From Mycolicibacterium fallax (lineage in GTDB: Bacteria; Actinomycetota; Actinomycetes; Mycobacteriales; Mycobacteriaceae): a stretch of 64,000 bases of DNA. The stretch covers positions 992,001 to 1,056,000 of the forward strand of contig NZ_AP022603.1 in the NCBI RefSeq assembly GCF_010726955.1, read 5' to 3'. The notes under the pieces were generated by a model. That model was not told the DNA's origin, did not search any database, and worked only from the letters and a program-made list of their open reading frames with translations. Positions 53,412-61,223 of this stretch are shown piece after piece. Made by a program: the position numbers and the translations under genes. Position 1 is the first letter of the stretch, and each line of letters opens with the position of its first letter.

Positions 53412-53614
53412 CGATCGCCTTTCCTCGCCCAAGCCCGATGCACCGCTCCAGATTTTGCCAAGCCCGTGTTCGACGAGCGCGTAGACGCTCCGGCCGCCGA
53501 CGTATTCAACTGCCGCAGATTACCCTTCCATAAATTTTCATATTTCTGGCCATCAAACCAACAAGATCCACTCTGGTCAGCCACAATGTAATTCAAGATC
53601 GCGATCCCGCACAA
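53408..53614 (-). CDS. Possible small gene between two immunity-like genes
   Basis: A 68-codon frame starts with ATG 53614, 12 bp after the end of the previous gene, and ends with TGA overlapping the next start (ATGA at 53411-53408). That gene-to-gene fit supports a real, coupled gene. The product begins CGIAILNYIVADQSGSCWFD then QKYENLWKGNLRQLN, with no known domain. It may instead be a decayed remnant. Confidence 0.35.
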   Translation of the reverse strand: MCGIAILNYIVADQSGSCWFDGQKYENLWKGNLRQLNTSAAGASTRSSNTGLAKSGAVHRAWARKGDR

Positions 53615-53626
53615 ATGAGGGACGTT

Positions 53627-54643
53627 TCACACCGGCGTTCCGCGGTTTCCGCCGGGCTGCTCCAGGAGTAGATCGTCATGTTCGCGACGACGGCATTCGT
53701 CGGCGAATTCAATTGCAGCGGTGGGGTTCTCCAAGAACTCGTGGTATCGGCCCGCGCTCAGCTCGTAGTATTCCTCGTAGTCGACGATACCGTTGCTGAC
53801 AGGAATCGATACGTAGTATCGGCCGGAATTCGACTCGATCCCCAGGGAGTACCTTTCCTGCCTGGAACAGTACGTGTCCTGAAACTGCATGATCCTTCGC
53901 CCCAAAGACGGTCCGGGCGACAAGGGCAGTGACCCTGCGCCAGGAAGTCCGCGATGATCCTGCGCCAGGAAATCGGCAATCGCCTGCGCCGGCGGGACCG
54001 ACGAACTCACCTCACCAACCCGCCCCTGATCGCTGACCAGGAAATACATCCGGCCTAACCGCACATCCAGGAGATCCTCCGACGGGTCCTCGGGCACATA
54101 CACCCGCCACCCACCCTCAAACCGGGCGGCCAGCAACTCCCGGGCATCGACATCGAGGCCACGCTCGCGAATGTAGTCGGCCACCGCATCGATCGCCGTC
54201 GACATATCAATGGCAAACTCGGACTCCCCAAAAACCTCCGTCGACTCACTCAACGTCAACAACCGCGCCGCCTCCTCCCGCACACGATCGCCACCGTAAC
54301 CATCCCACCATTCCGCAGCACTGCCATAAAAACGATGCAGATAACCTGAACGCGATGCGCGATCCACAACCACGGCAATGGCATTCCACGGCACTGCCAA
54401 CCCCGAATCACGCCGCAAATCCCCCAAAATACTATTGATCCTATGTTTAGATTCGCGCGTCAACCGATTACCCAGGAGCCCAAATTTGCCGTCCGCCAGG
54501 AAGAAATCTTGCATGGACAGCACCCCCACCGCGTAATGTTCGGAGTAGAGGCACCGGTCCCAGGGGTCCTGATTGAATTCGGGATCCGAGAGCATGATCT
54601 CCACGCATTCGCGGATAACCACCTCATCGTTATCGATGCTCAT
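53627..54643 (-). CDS. Large immunity-candidate protein directly downstream of the toxin
   Basis: This 338-residue protein has no signal or membrane helix. Three blocks can be seen: an N-terminal helical block (1-130), a middle alpha/beta block (WRVYVPEDPSEDLLDVRLGR, LVSDQGRVGEVSSSVPPAQA) and a C-terminal block with SLGIESNSGRYYVSIPVSNG, VDYEEYYELSAGRYHEFLEN and ADECRRREHDDLLLE. The last block recalls acidic immunity proteins for nuclease toxins. Its ATG (54643) overlaps the toxin stop as ATGA, the usual coupling of a toxin and its immunity gene. I cannot name the family. Confidence 0.6.
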   Translation of the reverse strand: MSIDNDEVVIRECVEIMLSDPEFNQDPWDRCLYSEHYAVGVLSMQDFFLADGKFGLLGNRLTRESKHRINSILGDLRRDSGLAVPWNAIAVVVDRASRSGYLHRFYGSAAEWWDGYGGDRVREEAARLLTLSESTEVFGESEFAIDMSTAIDAVADYIRERGLDVDARELLAARFEGGWRVYVPEDPSEDLLDVRLGRMYFLVSDQGRVGEVSSSVPPAQAIADFLAQDHRGLPGAGSLPLSPGPSLGRRIMQFQDTYCSRQERYSLGIESNSGRYYVSIPVSNGIVDYEEYYELSAGRYHEFLENPTAAIEFADECRRREHDDLLLEQPGGNRGTPV

Positions 54644-56793
54644 CTAAATCCTTTCATGATTTCGCGGATCTGCGGCCCGGAGTGCGGCCGATGGTATTGC
54701 TGATGTGGATCATTGGAAAAGTTTTTTACGATCTTAGTGATCCTCTCGCCGCTGGCCTCATCACGGATCTGAACGTCGACCTCAACCCGTTCGGGCCGGG
54801 CATCGATGCCATCGCGGACAAGCGTGATCGTTCCTTCCGCCAACGCGCCGTGACGGACAAAATCATTCTGGTAGTTCTCATAACTGCGGTAGGCAGTGTT
54901 GTTGAAAATCGCGTCCTGCGAAAACAGGTTCCACGCACCATTGTCCAAAAACCCCAGGAACGACAGCATGTGCCCACCAGCGTCACCGGCCTGCAACACC
55001 GCCCGCCCCTGCTCAGCCAACTCCGTCCAGGGACGATCAACACGCCCAAACACTTCACGCTCGATGAACCGCACCTCGTGGGGGTGATACCGACTCGCAG
55101 TGTCAGAACCCGGCACCGGCTCCCCAAGCGCGGAGAACACCGCTTCGTTGCCACCAACAGTCACATGATATTCGCGTACGGCAAACTCCGGCCAGCGTGG
55201 ATGCGCGCCCACCGGGTAGTCAAGGACTCGCAAAGAACGCGACACCTGCTGATAGTCCGGATGGGACGTATCGGTCGGGCTATCGTTGGAGACGATCTCC
55301 ACCGTACGTTGACCGTAGTCAGTTTCCCGCACCGGAGTGCCGTTCTCATTAACCCCGAGATCCGGACGCTCCCGAATGATCGGGGCATCGGTAGGGCCAG
55401 GATCGACCAAGGTACGACGGGGCAACGCCCCAATGTCGCCGACCTCGTCGGCCGCACGCAGATCGGCCTCACTGCGCAGCGGCGTGAGCGGTTGACCGTC
55501 AGCGTCGAAGAACCCCGCAGCCACCCGCGACACAGCCTCGTCTCCCCAGTATGGCGGCCACCCGGACACGCGTCCCGTCTCCGGATCAGCCAGCCGAATC
55601 ACCCCGCCGTCGTTCACCGCGAGATAACCGTGACCACTGGCACCCTCGGCGGACCACCTCGAGACAACCAACCCCGTCGAACCAGGCCCCTCAGCCAAGA
55701 GTCGAGCCTCGATACCCGCGTGCGTCGTACGTTCAGCACCAACTTCGAATTCCTCAAAGATAATTCGCGCGGGCCGCCCCGACGGAGACGGCTCGCCGGG
55801 CAAATCAACCGTCCTACCCAACCGCTCCCCCAACTCCGCGGCAAGATAGTCAGCACAGTCGCTCTGGCGGTCCTCTGCCAGAGCCCGGTCCGCCTCCCGC
55901 TCGCGGTGTTCAGGCGACTCCGGCAGCGGATCGGGGCTGCCGCCGCCCTCACCATGGGGTTCCTGCGCGGGCAGGTTGTGCGGGTCGGGACCGCGTGCGA
56001 CATCAGCGTTTGCCAGATCCGACACATTGTAAGAGTCGGGCCCCAATCTGCCGCCATCGATGACAGCTTCAGGGGTACCGTCTGGTAAGCGTCCGCCCGG
56101 AAGCCACTGGTCATTGGCCCCCGCCTCGTTACCCGATGGCATACGCACATTGGCGTCATTCGGATGGGGAACATCGACGCGAACAACTTTGTGTGAGTCC
56201 AGGAAGTGCTCAGGTAGACCCAACTCTCTTTCCAGGGCACGCGGATCCCCCTGAGTGCGCACCAACATCGCGTCTGCATCGTCTTTGGGTATTACAAAAG
56301 ACGTGCCATCGCGCTGCGCGATCCCATACTTCTCCAGGTTGCTCTCAGGCATGAACCTCGTTGCACCATCCTGAAATTTCTCCAGGTGCTGGGAAATGTA
56401 TTCCGGTGCAAGATAGAGCGACGGATCAGGTCGCTGTCCGGGCTCAGTAGAAACAATCTCATCCCGCTTTTCCACGCTGAGCCCATCAGAATCACCCCCG
56501 GCCGAGGGTGGGTCGGCCCCATCCCCACGATTGCCGGTCGGGTCGTCACCCATCTGAGTGGTCGAATCAGTGGAGCCAGAGTCTGAGTCACCGCCCTGAC
56601 TTCCCGATCGATCAGTGCCTGAATCGACACCCCTGGAGCTCCCGCGCTCCTGCAGCGGATCAGGGTGGCCCCTGGCACTATCGCCGTGCAGTTGCTGCGG
56701 GGGCAGCGGCGGCGGGTTGTGGGGGTCGATTCCCAGCTGGGCATTGACACTTGGACGACTGCGCGTTGAACTGTCGATGATCTCCTGGAACAC
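54640..56793 (-). CDS. Multidomain polymorphic toxin, N-terminally truncated
   Basis: The 717-residue frame contains a disordered linker rich in Gly, Asp and Ser (1-125); a first module (130-265) with RMPSGNEAGANDQW (217-230) and PGGRLPDGTPEAV, a motif found at many toxin C-termini; a papain-like Tox-PL domain (about 305-420) with catalytic Cys313 (SDCADYLAAE), His388 (ASGHGYLAV) and Asp403 (LADPETG); and a C-terminal DNA/RNA non-specific endonuclease-like domain (Endonuclea_NS_2 type, 530-700) with DAGGH (604-608), WNLFSQ and NNTAYRSYEN. No export domain is present: the open frame starts just beside IS256, and reads open from 56854. GTG 56793 is only the first start codon. Downstream immunity genes follow without gaps. 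Confidence 0.72.
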   Translation of the reverse strand: MFQEIIDSSTRSRPSVNAQLGIDPHNPPPLPPQQLHGDSARGHPDPLQERGSSRGVDSGTDRSGSQGGDSDSGSTDSTTQMGDDPTGNRGDGADPPSAGGDSDGLSVEKRDEIVSTEPGQRPDPSLYLAPEYISQHLEKFQDGATRFMPESNLEKYGIAQRDGTSFVIPKDDADAMLVRTQGDPRALERELGLPEHFLDSHKVVRVDVPHPNDANVRMPSGNEAGANDQWLPGGRLPDGTPEAVIDGGRLGPDSYNVSDLANADVARGPDPHNLPAQEPHGEGGGSPDPLPESPEHREREADRALAEDRQSDCADYLAAELGERLGRTVDLPGEPSPSGRPARIIFEEFEVGAERTTHAGIEARLLAEGPGSTGLVVSRWSAEGASGHGYLAVNDGGVIRLADPETGRVSGWPPYWGDEAVSRVAAGFFDADGQPLTPLRSEADLRAADEVGDIGALPRRTLVDPGPTDAPIIRERPDLGVNENGTPVRETDYGQRTVEIVSNDSPTDTSHPDYQQVSRSLRVLDYPVGAHPRWPEFAVREYHVTVGGNEAVFSALGEPVPGSDTASRYHPHEVRFIEREVFGRVDRPWTELAEQGRAVLQAGDAGGHMLSFLGFLDNGAWNLFSQDAIFNNTAYRSYENYQNDFVRHGALAEGTITLVRDGIDARPERVEVDVQIRDEASGERITKIVKNFSNDPHQQYHRPHSGPQIREIMKGFR

Positions 56794-56857
56794 TTGATTG
56801 CCGGTAAAGCCCTTTCTGGATAGTGCCCCGGGGAGTGGTGGACTTCGGATCTAGCGT

Positions 56858-58190
56858 GGTCAACGCTTCATGATCAACGAGTCATGTTGAACGCTAGGCG
56901 ATTTGGTGTTGTTTGGCAAGCGCTGCGGCGGCTTCTTTCTTCGCGATGACGATGCGTAGTTCGTCCATGGAGACATCGGAGAGGTAGCGGCGGGTGACCT
57001 GCCATTCGTCGTGGGCCTCGATGACCACGGCGGTGGCCAGCCGCAGGAACGCCGCCGGGTTGGGGAAGATCTCGACGACATCGGCTCGGCGCTTGATTTC
57101 CTTGTTTAACCGCTCGATGGGATTGTTCGACCAGATTTTCTGCCAGTGAGCCGTCGGGAACCCGGTGAAGGCCAGCACGTCGGTCTTGGCCTCGGCCATC
57201 ATCGCCGCGACCTTCGGGAAGCTCGCCGCGAGGGTGTCGGCCACCCGGTCCCACTGTGCGGCGACCTCTTCGGGGTCGGTGTGGGCGAAGATCGTCTTGA
57301 CCGCCGCGGTCACCGCCGGGGCGTGCTTGGCGGAGACCGCGGTGTGCAGGTTTCGCATGAAATGCACCCGGCAGCGCTGCCACGAAGAACCGGTGAACTG
57401 TTGTGCCACAGCGGCTTTCAAACCAGCATGGGCATCAGAGATGACCAGATGCACCCCCGAAAGGCCACGCGCTCTCAACGACGCCAGGAACTCGCGCCAG
57501 AACTCGAAGGACTCACTGTCGCCGACCGCGGTGCCCAGCACCTCCCGCGTCCCGTCGATAGACACCCCGGTGGCCACCACCAGGGCCTGAGACACCACGT
57601 GCGCCCCGACACGGACTTTGCAGAACGTGGCGTCGCAGAACACGTACGGGAACTGCGTGTGGGCCAGGCTGCGGGTCCGAAACGCCTCGATCTCGGTGTC
57701 CAGGCCCGCACAGATCCGCGACACCTCGGACTTGGAGACACCGCTGTCGACGCCCATGGCGGTGACCAGGTCATCGACGCTGCGCGTCGAGACGCCGTGG
57801 ACGTAGGCCTCCATGATCACCGCGTGCAACGCCTTGTCGATGCGCCGGCGGCGTTCCAGCAGCGACGGGAAGAACGACCCGGCCCGCAGCTTGGGGATCT
57901 GCACCTCGATGTCGCCGGAGGTCGTCGACACCGTCTTGGGCCGATGCCCATTGCGGTGCACGCTGCGCACCCCGGTGCGCTCGTAGCGGCCCGCGCCAAT
58001 GGCCTCGGTGGCCTCGGCCTCGATCAGGGCCTGCAGGCCCGCACGGATCAACTCGGCGAACACCGCCCCGGAATCCGCGGACTTGAGCGCGTCGAGCTGG
58101 GCAAGCAGGGCAGAATGGTTCTGGGTCATCGCGTTGTGTCCTTCTGTGAGTGACTTTGGTAGGTGACTCCCTGATCACTACGCGATGGCC
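56858..58190 (-). mobile_element. IS256-family insertion element
   Basis: The 1.33-kb element has inverted repeats of about 27 bp at 56858-56884 and 58164-58190, both ending in TGATCA-NN-GAGTCA inside and GG outside, matching at about 20 positions. One transposase gene fills it. IS256 elements normally leave an 8-9 bp duplication, but the flanks (TCTAGCGT and CACCCCAA) do not match, which suggests a deletion next to the element. Confidence 0.75.
56894..58129 (-). CDS. IS256-family (Mutator) DDE transposase
   Basis: The 411-residue transposase has the IS256 layout: an N-terminal helix-turn-helix region (YERTGVRSVHRNGHRPKTVS), then the catalytic Asp in VFCDATFCKVRVG, the second Asp in LVISDAHAGLKAAV with the C/D-H signature of the family (CRVHFMRNLH), and the terminal Glu in SNNPIERLNKEIKRRADVVE. 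The frame is intact with ATG 58129. It is probably still able to move the element. Confidence 0.93.
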   Translation of the reverse strand: MTQNHSALLAQLDALKSADSGAVFAELIRAGLQALIEAEATEAIGAGRYERTGVRSVHRNGHRPKTVSTTSGDIEVQIPKLRAGSFFPSLLERRRRIDKALHAVIMEAYVHGVSTRSVDDLVTAMGVDSGVSKSEVSRICAGLDTEIEAFRTRSLAHTQFPYVFCDATFCKVRVGAHVVSQALVVATGVSIDGTREVLGTAVGDSESFEFWREFLASLRARGLSGVHLVISDAHAGLKAAVAQQFTGSSWQRCRVHFMRNLHTAVSAKHAPAVTAAVKTIFAHTDPEEVAAQWDRVADTLAASFPKVAAMMAEAKTDVLAFTGFPTAHWQKIWSNNPIERLNKEIKRRADVVEIFPNPAAFLRLATAVVIEAHDEWQVTRRYLSDVSMDELRIVIAKKEAAAALAKQHQIA

Positions 58191-58446
58191 CACCCCAACA
58201 CCGGCACCGACACGCCCAACCGAACTTTTCCGGACCGGGCCCGTGCCCCACCCCCGAAACCCCACCACCCCAGGGGACTTACCCGTTGGCGAGCTCGACC
58301 TGAAGACTCTCGAAAGTATCGAACTCGTCGACCTGGCCTCCACGATGTGCAGCCTGCATGGGCCCGTTCCAGTTCTCGGCGGCCTGCCTGATCGTTGATC
58401 CGCCCCGGTGTGTCCGGAGACTTCTCCCGTTGGGAAGGATGGGCAC

Positions 58447-58773
58447 GTGGGTTCGAAGTCATCGAGGCGGTATCCAGACGAGTTGAAGGCGCGGGCGGTG
58501 CAGATGGTGGCCGATCTGCGCAGCGACACGACCTCGGAGTGGGAGGCGATGGGTCGGGTCGCTGACCTGCTGGGTGTCGGTACCGCTGAAACGGTGCGCA
58601 AATGGGTCCGCCAGGCCGAGATCGACGCCGGGCAGCGGGCCGGGCAGACCACCGGGGAGTCCGAGGTGCTGCGCAAGCTGCGCCGCGAGAATGCCGAACT
58701 CAAGCGGGCCAACGCGATCTTGAAGGCGGCATCGGTTTTCTTCGCCGCCGAACTCGACCGGCCCTCTCAGTAG
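58447..58773 (+). CDS. IS3 OrfA (helix-turn-helix subunit)
   Basis: The 108-residue protein starts with GTG 58447 after TTGGGAAGGATGGG. It has SRRYPDELKARAVQMVADL, the helix-turn-helix VADLLGVGTAETVRKWVRQA and a C-terminal leucine-zipper region (LRKLRRENAELKRANAILKA). The frame is intact. The end overlaps or abuts the start of orfB; a -1 frameshift is likely to make the OrfAB transposase. Confidence 0.88.
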   Translation: MGSKSSRRYPDELKARAVQMVADLRSDTTSEWEAMGRVADLLGVGTAETVRKWVRQAEIDAGQRAGQTTGESEVLRKLRRENAELKRANAILKAASVFFAAELDRPSQ

Positions 58774-58775
58774 TC

Positions 58776-59729
58776 GTGGAGTTCATCAGCGCCCACCAGC
58801 ACCAGCGGGTGGGCGCTGATGGTCTCAAGTGGGGTGTCGAGTCGATGTGCGCCGTGCTCTCGGAGTTCGGCGTCACGATCGCCCCGTCGACGTATTACGC
58901 CCACCGCGCCCGCTGCGGCCCCTCGAAGGCCGATTGGGTTGACGCGCAGGTGATCGACGCGATCTACCGGCTCCGTCGATCCAACCCGCTGTATCGGGTC
59001 CTGGGTGCCCGCAAGACATGGATTGTATTGCGCACCAACGGACTCGATGTCTCGCGGTGTGCGGTGGAGCGGGTCATGCGGGAGATGGGATGGCGCGGTG
59101 CCTGCAAGCGGCGTCGGGTCCGCACCACCATTGCCGACCCGGCCGCGACCCGGGCACCTGACCGGGTGCAGCGGCGATTTGTCGCGCAGGCGCCTGACCG
59201 ATTGTGGGTGGCCGATTTCACCTACTGCCGAACCCGCGCCGGCTGGGCTTACACCGCCTTCGTCACCGATGTCTACGCCCGCAAGATCGTCGGCTGGAAG
59301 GTGGCCACCGAGATGACCCAAAGGCTCGTGACCGATGCGATCAACCACGCCATAGATGCTAGAAAGCGTTCCGGTACAACCGATTTGGAGTCGCTCATTC
59401 ATCACAGCGACGCGGGCTCGCAGTATACCGCGATTGCCTTCACCGAACGGCTGGCCGCCGAAGGCATCCTGCCGTCAGTGGGATCGGTGGGCGATAGTTT
59501 CGACAACGCCCTGGCCGAATCGGTGAACAGCAGCTACAAGACCGAGCTCATCGACCACCAACCGCTTTACCCCGGCGCCACCGAGCTGTCCCTGGCCACC
59601 GCCGAATGGGTCGCCTTCTACAACCGCCGGCGGCCCAACGGCTACTGCCAGGACCTCACGCCGGACCGAGCTGAAGCGCTCTACTACCATCGCCAGCGGC
59701 ACCCTCAGACCGAGGAGGCACTCAGATAA
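58776..59729 (+). CDS. IS3 OrfB (DDE transposase, IS6110-like)
   Basis: The 317-residue frame has the HTH_21 region (RAVERVMR-like CAVERVMREMGWRGACK), the linker RVRTTIADPAATRAPDRVQR, and the rve catalytic core: LWVADFTYCRT (first Asp), IHHSDAGSQYTA (second Asp) and FDNALAESVNSSYKTEL (Glu), 35 residues apart in the usual DDE spacing. GTG 58776 is the first codon in this frame after the OrfA stop. Expression probably needs frameshifting from OrfA. Confidence 0.9.
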   Translation: MEFISAHQHQRVGADGLKWGVESMCAVLSEFGVTIAPSTYYAHRARCGPSKADWVDAQVIDAIYRLRRSNPLYRVLGARKTWIVLRTNGLDVSRCAVERVMREMGWRGACKRRRVRTTIADPAATRAPDRVQRRFVAQAPDRLWVADFTYCRTRAGWAYTAFVTDVYARKIVGWKVATEMTQRLVTDAINHAIDARKRSGTTDLESLIHHSDAGSQYTAIAFTERLAAEGILPSVGSVGDSFDNALAESVNSSYKTELIDHQPLYPGATELSLATAEWVAFYNRRRPNGYCQDLTPDRAEALYYHRQRHPQTEEALR

Positions 59730-59807
59730 GAGAACCTCCCGACACGCCGGGGCGGATCAACGTGGAGGCGGAGGCCCGCTCCATTGCGCGGTACATGCGT
59801 TGATTGC

Positions 59808-60791
59808 TCACGGAACACGGAGCACGATCTGTGTCCATGGGTGATCCCCAACTTCAGCCACACCCCGGCCATCGACGGTAATGCCGCGGAACGACGTGTG
59901 CCCGAGCGCCCATCGTCGCTGGCGAATCTCGGCGATAGATCGACGCCGCCACCGCGCGCCGTTCCAATCGGGAGGGGGTTCCCCACCAGCTGAGCGGATC
60001 CAATCCGGTGCGAGGAATACCTCTTCGCCGTACGCCATCAGCTCGTCGACATGGGCATCGTACTCGACGCGCTCTGGCTTCATCTTTTCGTCGACCTTGA
60101 GGCAGAACCACCTGTAGAACTCACGCACAGCAGCTGTATAGCGACCGATGATCGGGATCAGATCGATCGAATCGCCGTGCTTCTCCAGGTATTTGCGAAC
60201 CACCGCCGTCAAGCTGTCCCACTTCAGAAGCGGCTCGACATGCAACCGAAATTGGAACTCTGCCATCGGAACCAACTGTGAGAACTGCCACGCCGGATTC
60301 AAGTACGGGAGGAACTGGTGCTGGGAGTAGTTGCGGAGTTCCTCCAGTAGTTTGGCCTCATCCGCTTCGAACACTTCTAGGCGTTTGGCGGTGTACTCGC
60401 CTTGCTCGAATTCAGAGAGTTCCTTGCCGAGCTTTGGCCAGATGTCACGCAGCACCGCACGCTGACCTGAAACGAGCGACTTGACGGAGGCGAGTAGGTT
60501 CGCGACGAGTCGCGCTAGCTCGATGCCGAAGGGATCGCCGACGTCAGGGTTGAATGGCTGGCTTTGGCCGACCGCGGGGTAGCTCAAGACGTGGGCCTGT
60601 AGTTCCTCGGCGTTCTTGCTGAATGCGTACGAGGTCAGATTGAGATCGCGCATCATCGCGATCACCTCGAACGGCCGCATTTCCATCAGCATCGCCTGGC
60701 GCCGTTTGTACTCGGCGATCCATGGGTTCACCCAGCGCCCGGCGGACTCCTGACCGTCCTCGCGGTCCCTCGCTGCCACCATGAGCTTCAT
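59808..60791 (-). CDS. Uncharacterised island protein
   Basis: I do not recognise this 327-residue protein (start ATG 60791; an earlier ATG at 60812 adds seven residues). It is mostly alpha-helical and charged: PFEVIAMMRDLNLTSYAFSK, then a long helical middle with SEFEQGEYTAKRLEVFEADE and FYRWFCLKVDEKMKPERVEY, and ends with RSIAEIRQRRWALGHTSF. GC is much lower than the flanking chromosome. Its stop overlaps the start of the small split gene (58279-59811). A phage or island gene is likely. Confidence 0.55.
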   Translation of the reverse strand: MKLMVAARDREDGQESAGRWVNPWIAEYKRRQAMLMEMRPFEVIAMMRDLNLTSYAFSKNAEELQAHVLSYPAVGQSQPFNPDVGDPFGIELARLVANLLASVKSLVSGQRAVLRDIWPKLGKELSEFEQGEYTAKRLEVFEADEAKLLEELRNYSQHQFLPYLNPAWQFSQLVPMAEFQFRLHVEPLLKWDSLTAVVRKYLEKHGDSIDLIPIIGRYTAAVREFYRWFCLKVDEKMKPERVEYDAHVDELMAYGEEVFLAPDWIRSAGGEPPPDWNGARWRRRSIAEIRQRRWALGHTSFRGITVDGRGVAEVGDHPWTQIVLRVP

Positions 60792-60949
60792 GATTCCACC
60801 GGCACCCGACACTTCCCGGTGGTTCCGCTTTCGTGTCGAAAACGGCTGATGGTTCCTTCCGTGCAGAGCAAGACCGCTCGGGTTTCAAACTCGGTGACCA
60901 TCGACCACGAACTCCCACGGCTACCCTCACCGATTACTTCACATATGCG

Positions 60950-60971
60950 GTCTGGTCCCAGTCTGGTCCCA
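60950..60971. repeat. Tandem 11-bp repeat near the tRNA, possible integrase arm sites
   Basis: GTCTGGTCCCA occurs twice without a gap (60950-60960 and 60961-60971), about 60 bp before the tRNA-Pro 3' end. Adjacent short repeats beside a tRNA 3' end resemble integrase arm-type sites of an integrated element. No integrase gene is present. Confidence 0.35.
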
Positions 60972-61032
60972 AGCACGTCCCGGTGGGGAAGTTCGCGGAG
61001 AAGACTCTGCGCAGGTCAAAGCCTAATTCTCT

Positions 61033-61109
<77 letters not shown>

Positions 61110-61223
61110 CGTGCCGGAAACGTTCTCCCCGGCAGCGTGAGGAAGCCTACCGCAGACACCCCGCGCGGCCCCAATCCGGTCGGCCGTGCGCGTCGCCCGC
61201 CGCAACCCGGCCGTCGGCCGCCC

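Larger units (their letters stand above)
58396..59760 (+). mobile_element. Second IS3-family element (IS6110-like)
   Basis: The 1.365-kb element has imperfect terminal inverted repeats: TGATCCGCCCCGG at the left and its counterpart TGATCCGCCCCGG reading inward from the right end (59759). CGT stands directly outside both ends (58393-58395 and 59761-59763), a 3-bp target duplication. Both orfA and orfB are intact. It interrupts a small chromosomal or island gene. Confidence 0.88.
58279..59811 (-). pseudogene. Small gene split by IS3; 54 codons when rejoined
   Basis: On the minus strand GTG 59811 overlaps the TGA of the upstream gene at 59808 (GTGA). The frame reads SNQRMYRAMERASAST up to the IS3 end at 59761. 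It resumes on the other side of the element at 58392 in the same frame as IRQAAENWNGPMQAAHRGGQ and VDEFDTFESLQVELANG to TAA at 58279. Removing the IS3 and one CGT duplication gives a continuous 54-codon gene, translationally coupled to the 334-residue protein gene. Its family is unknown. Confidence 0.7.

Noticed and set aside
58279..58395. Calling the split small gene a WXG100 (ESX) protein because of its WNG sequence
   Set aside because: The reconstructed protein is 54 residues and the motif is not in the turn between two long helices, so the family assignment is not supported.
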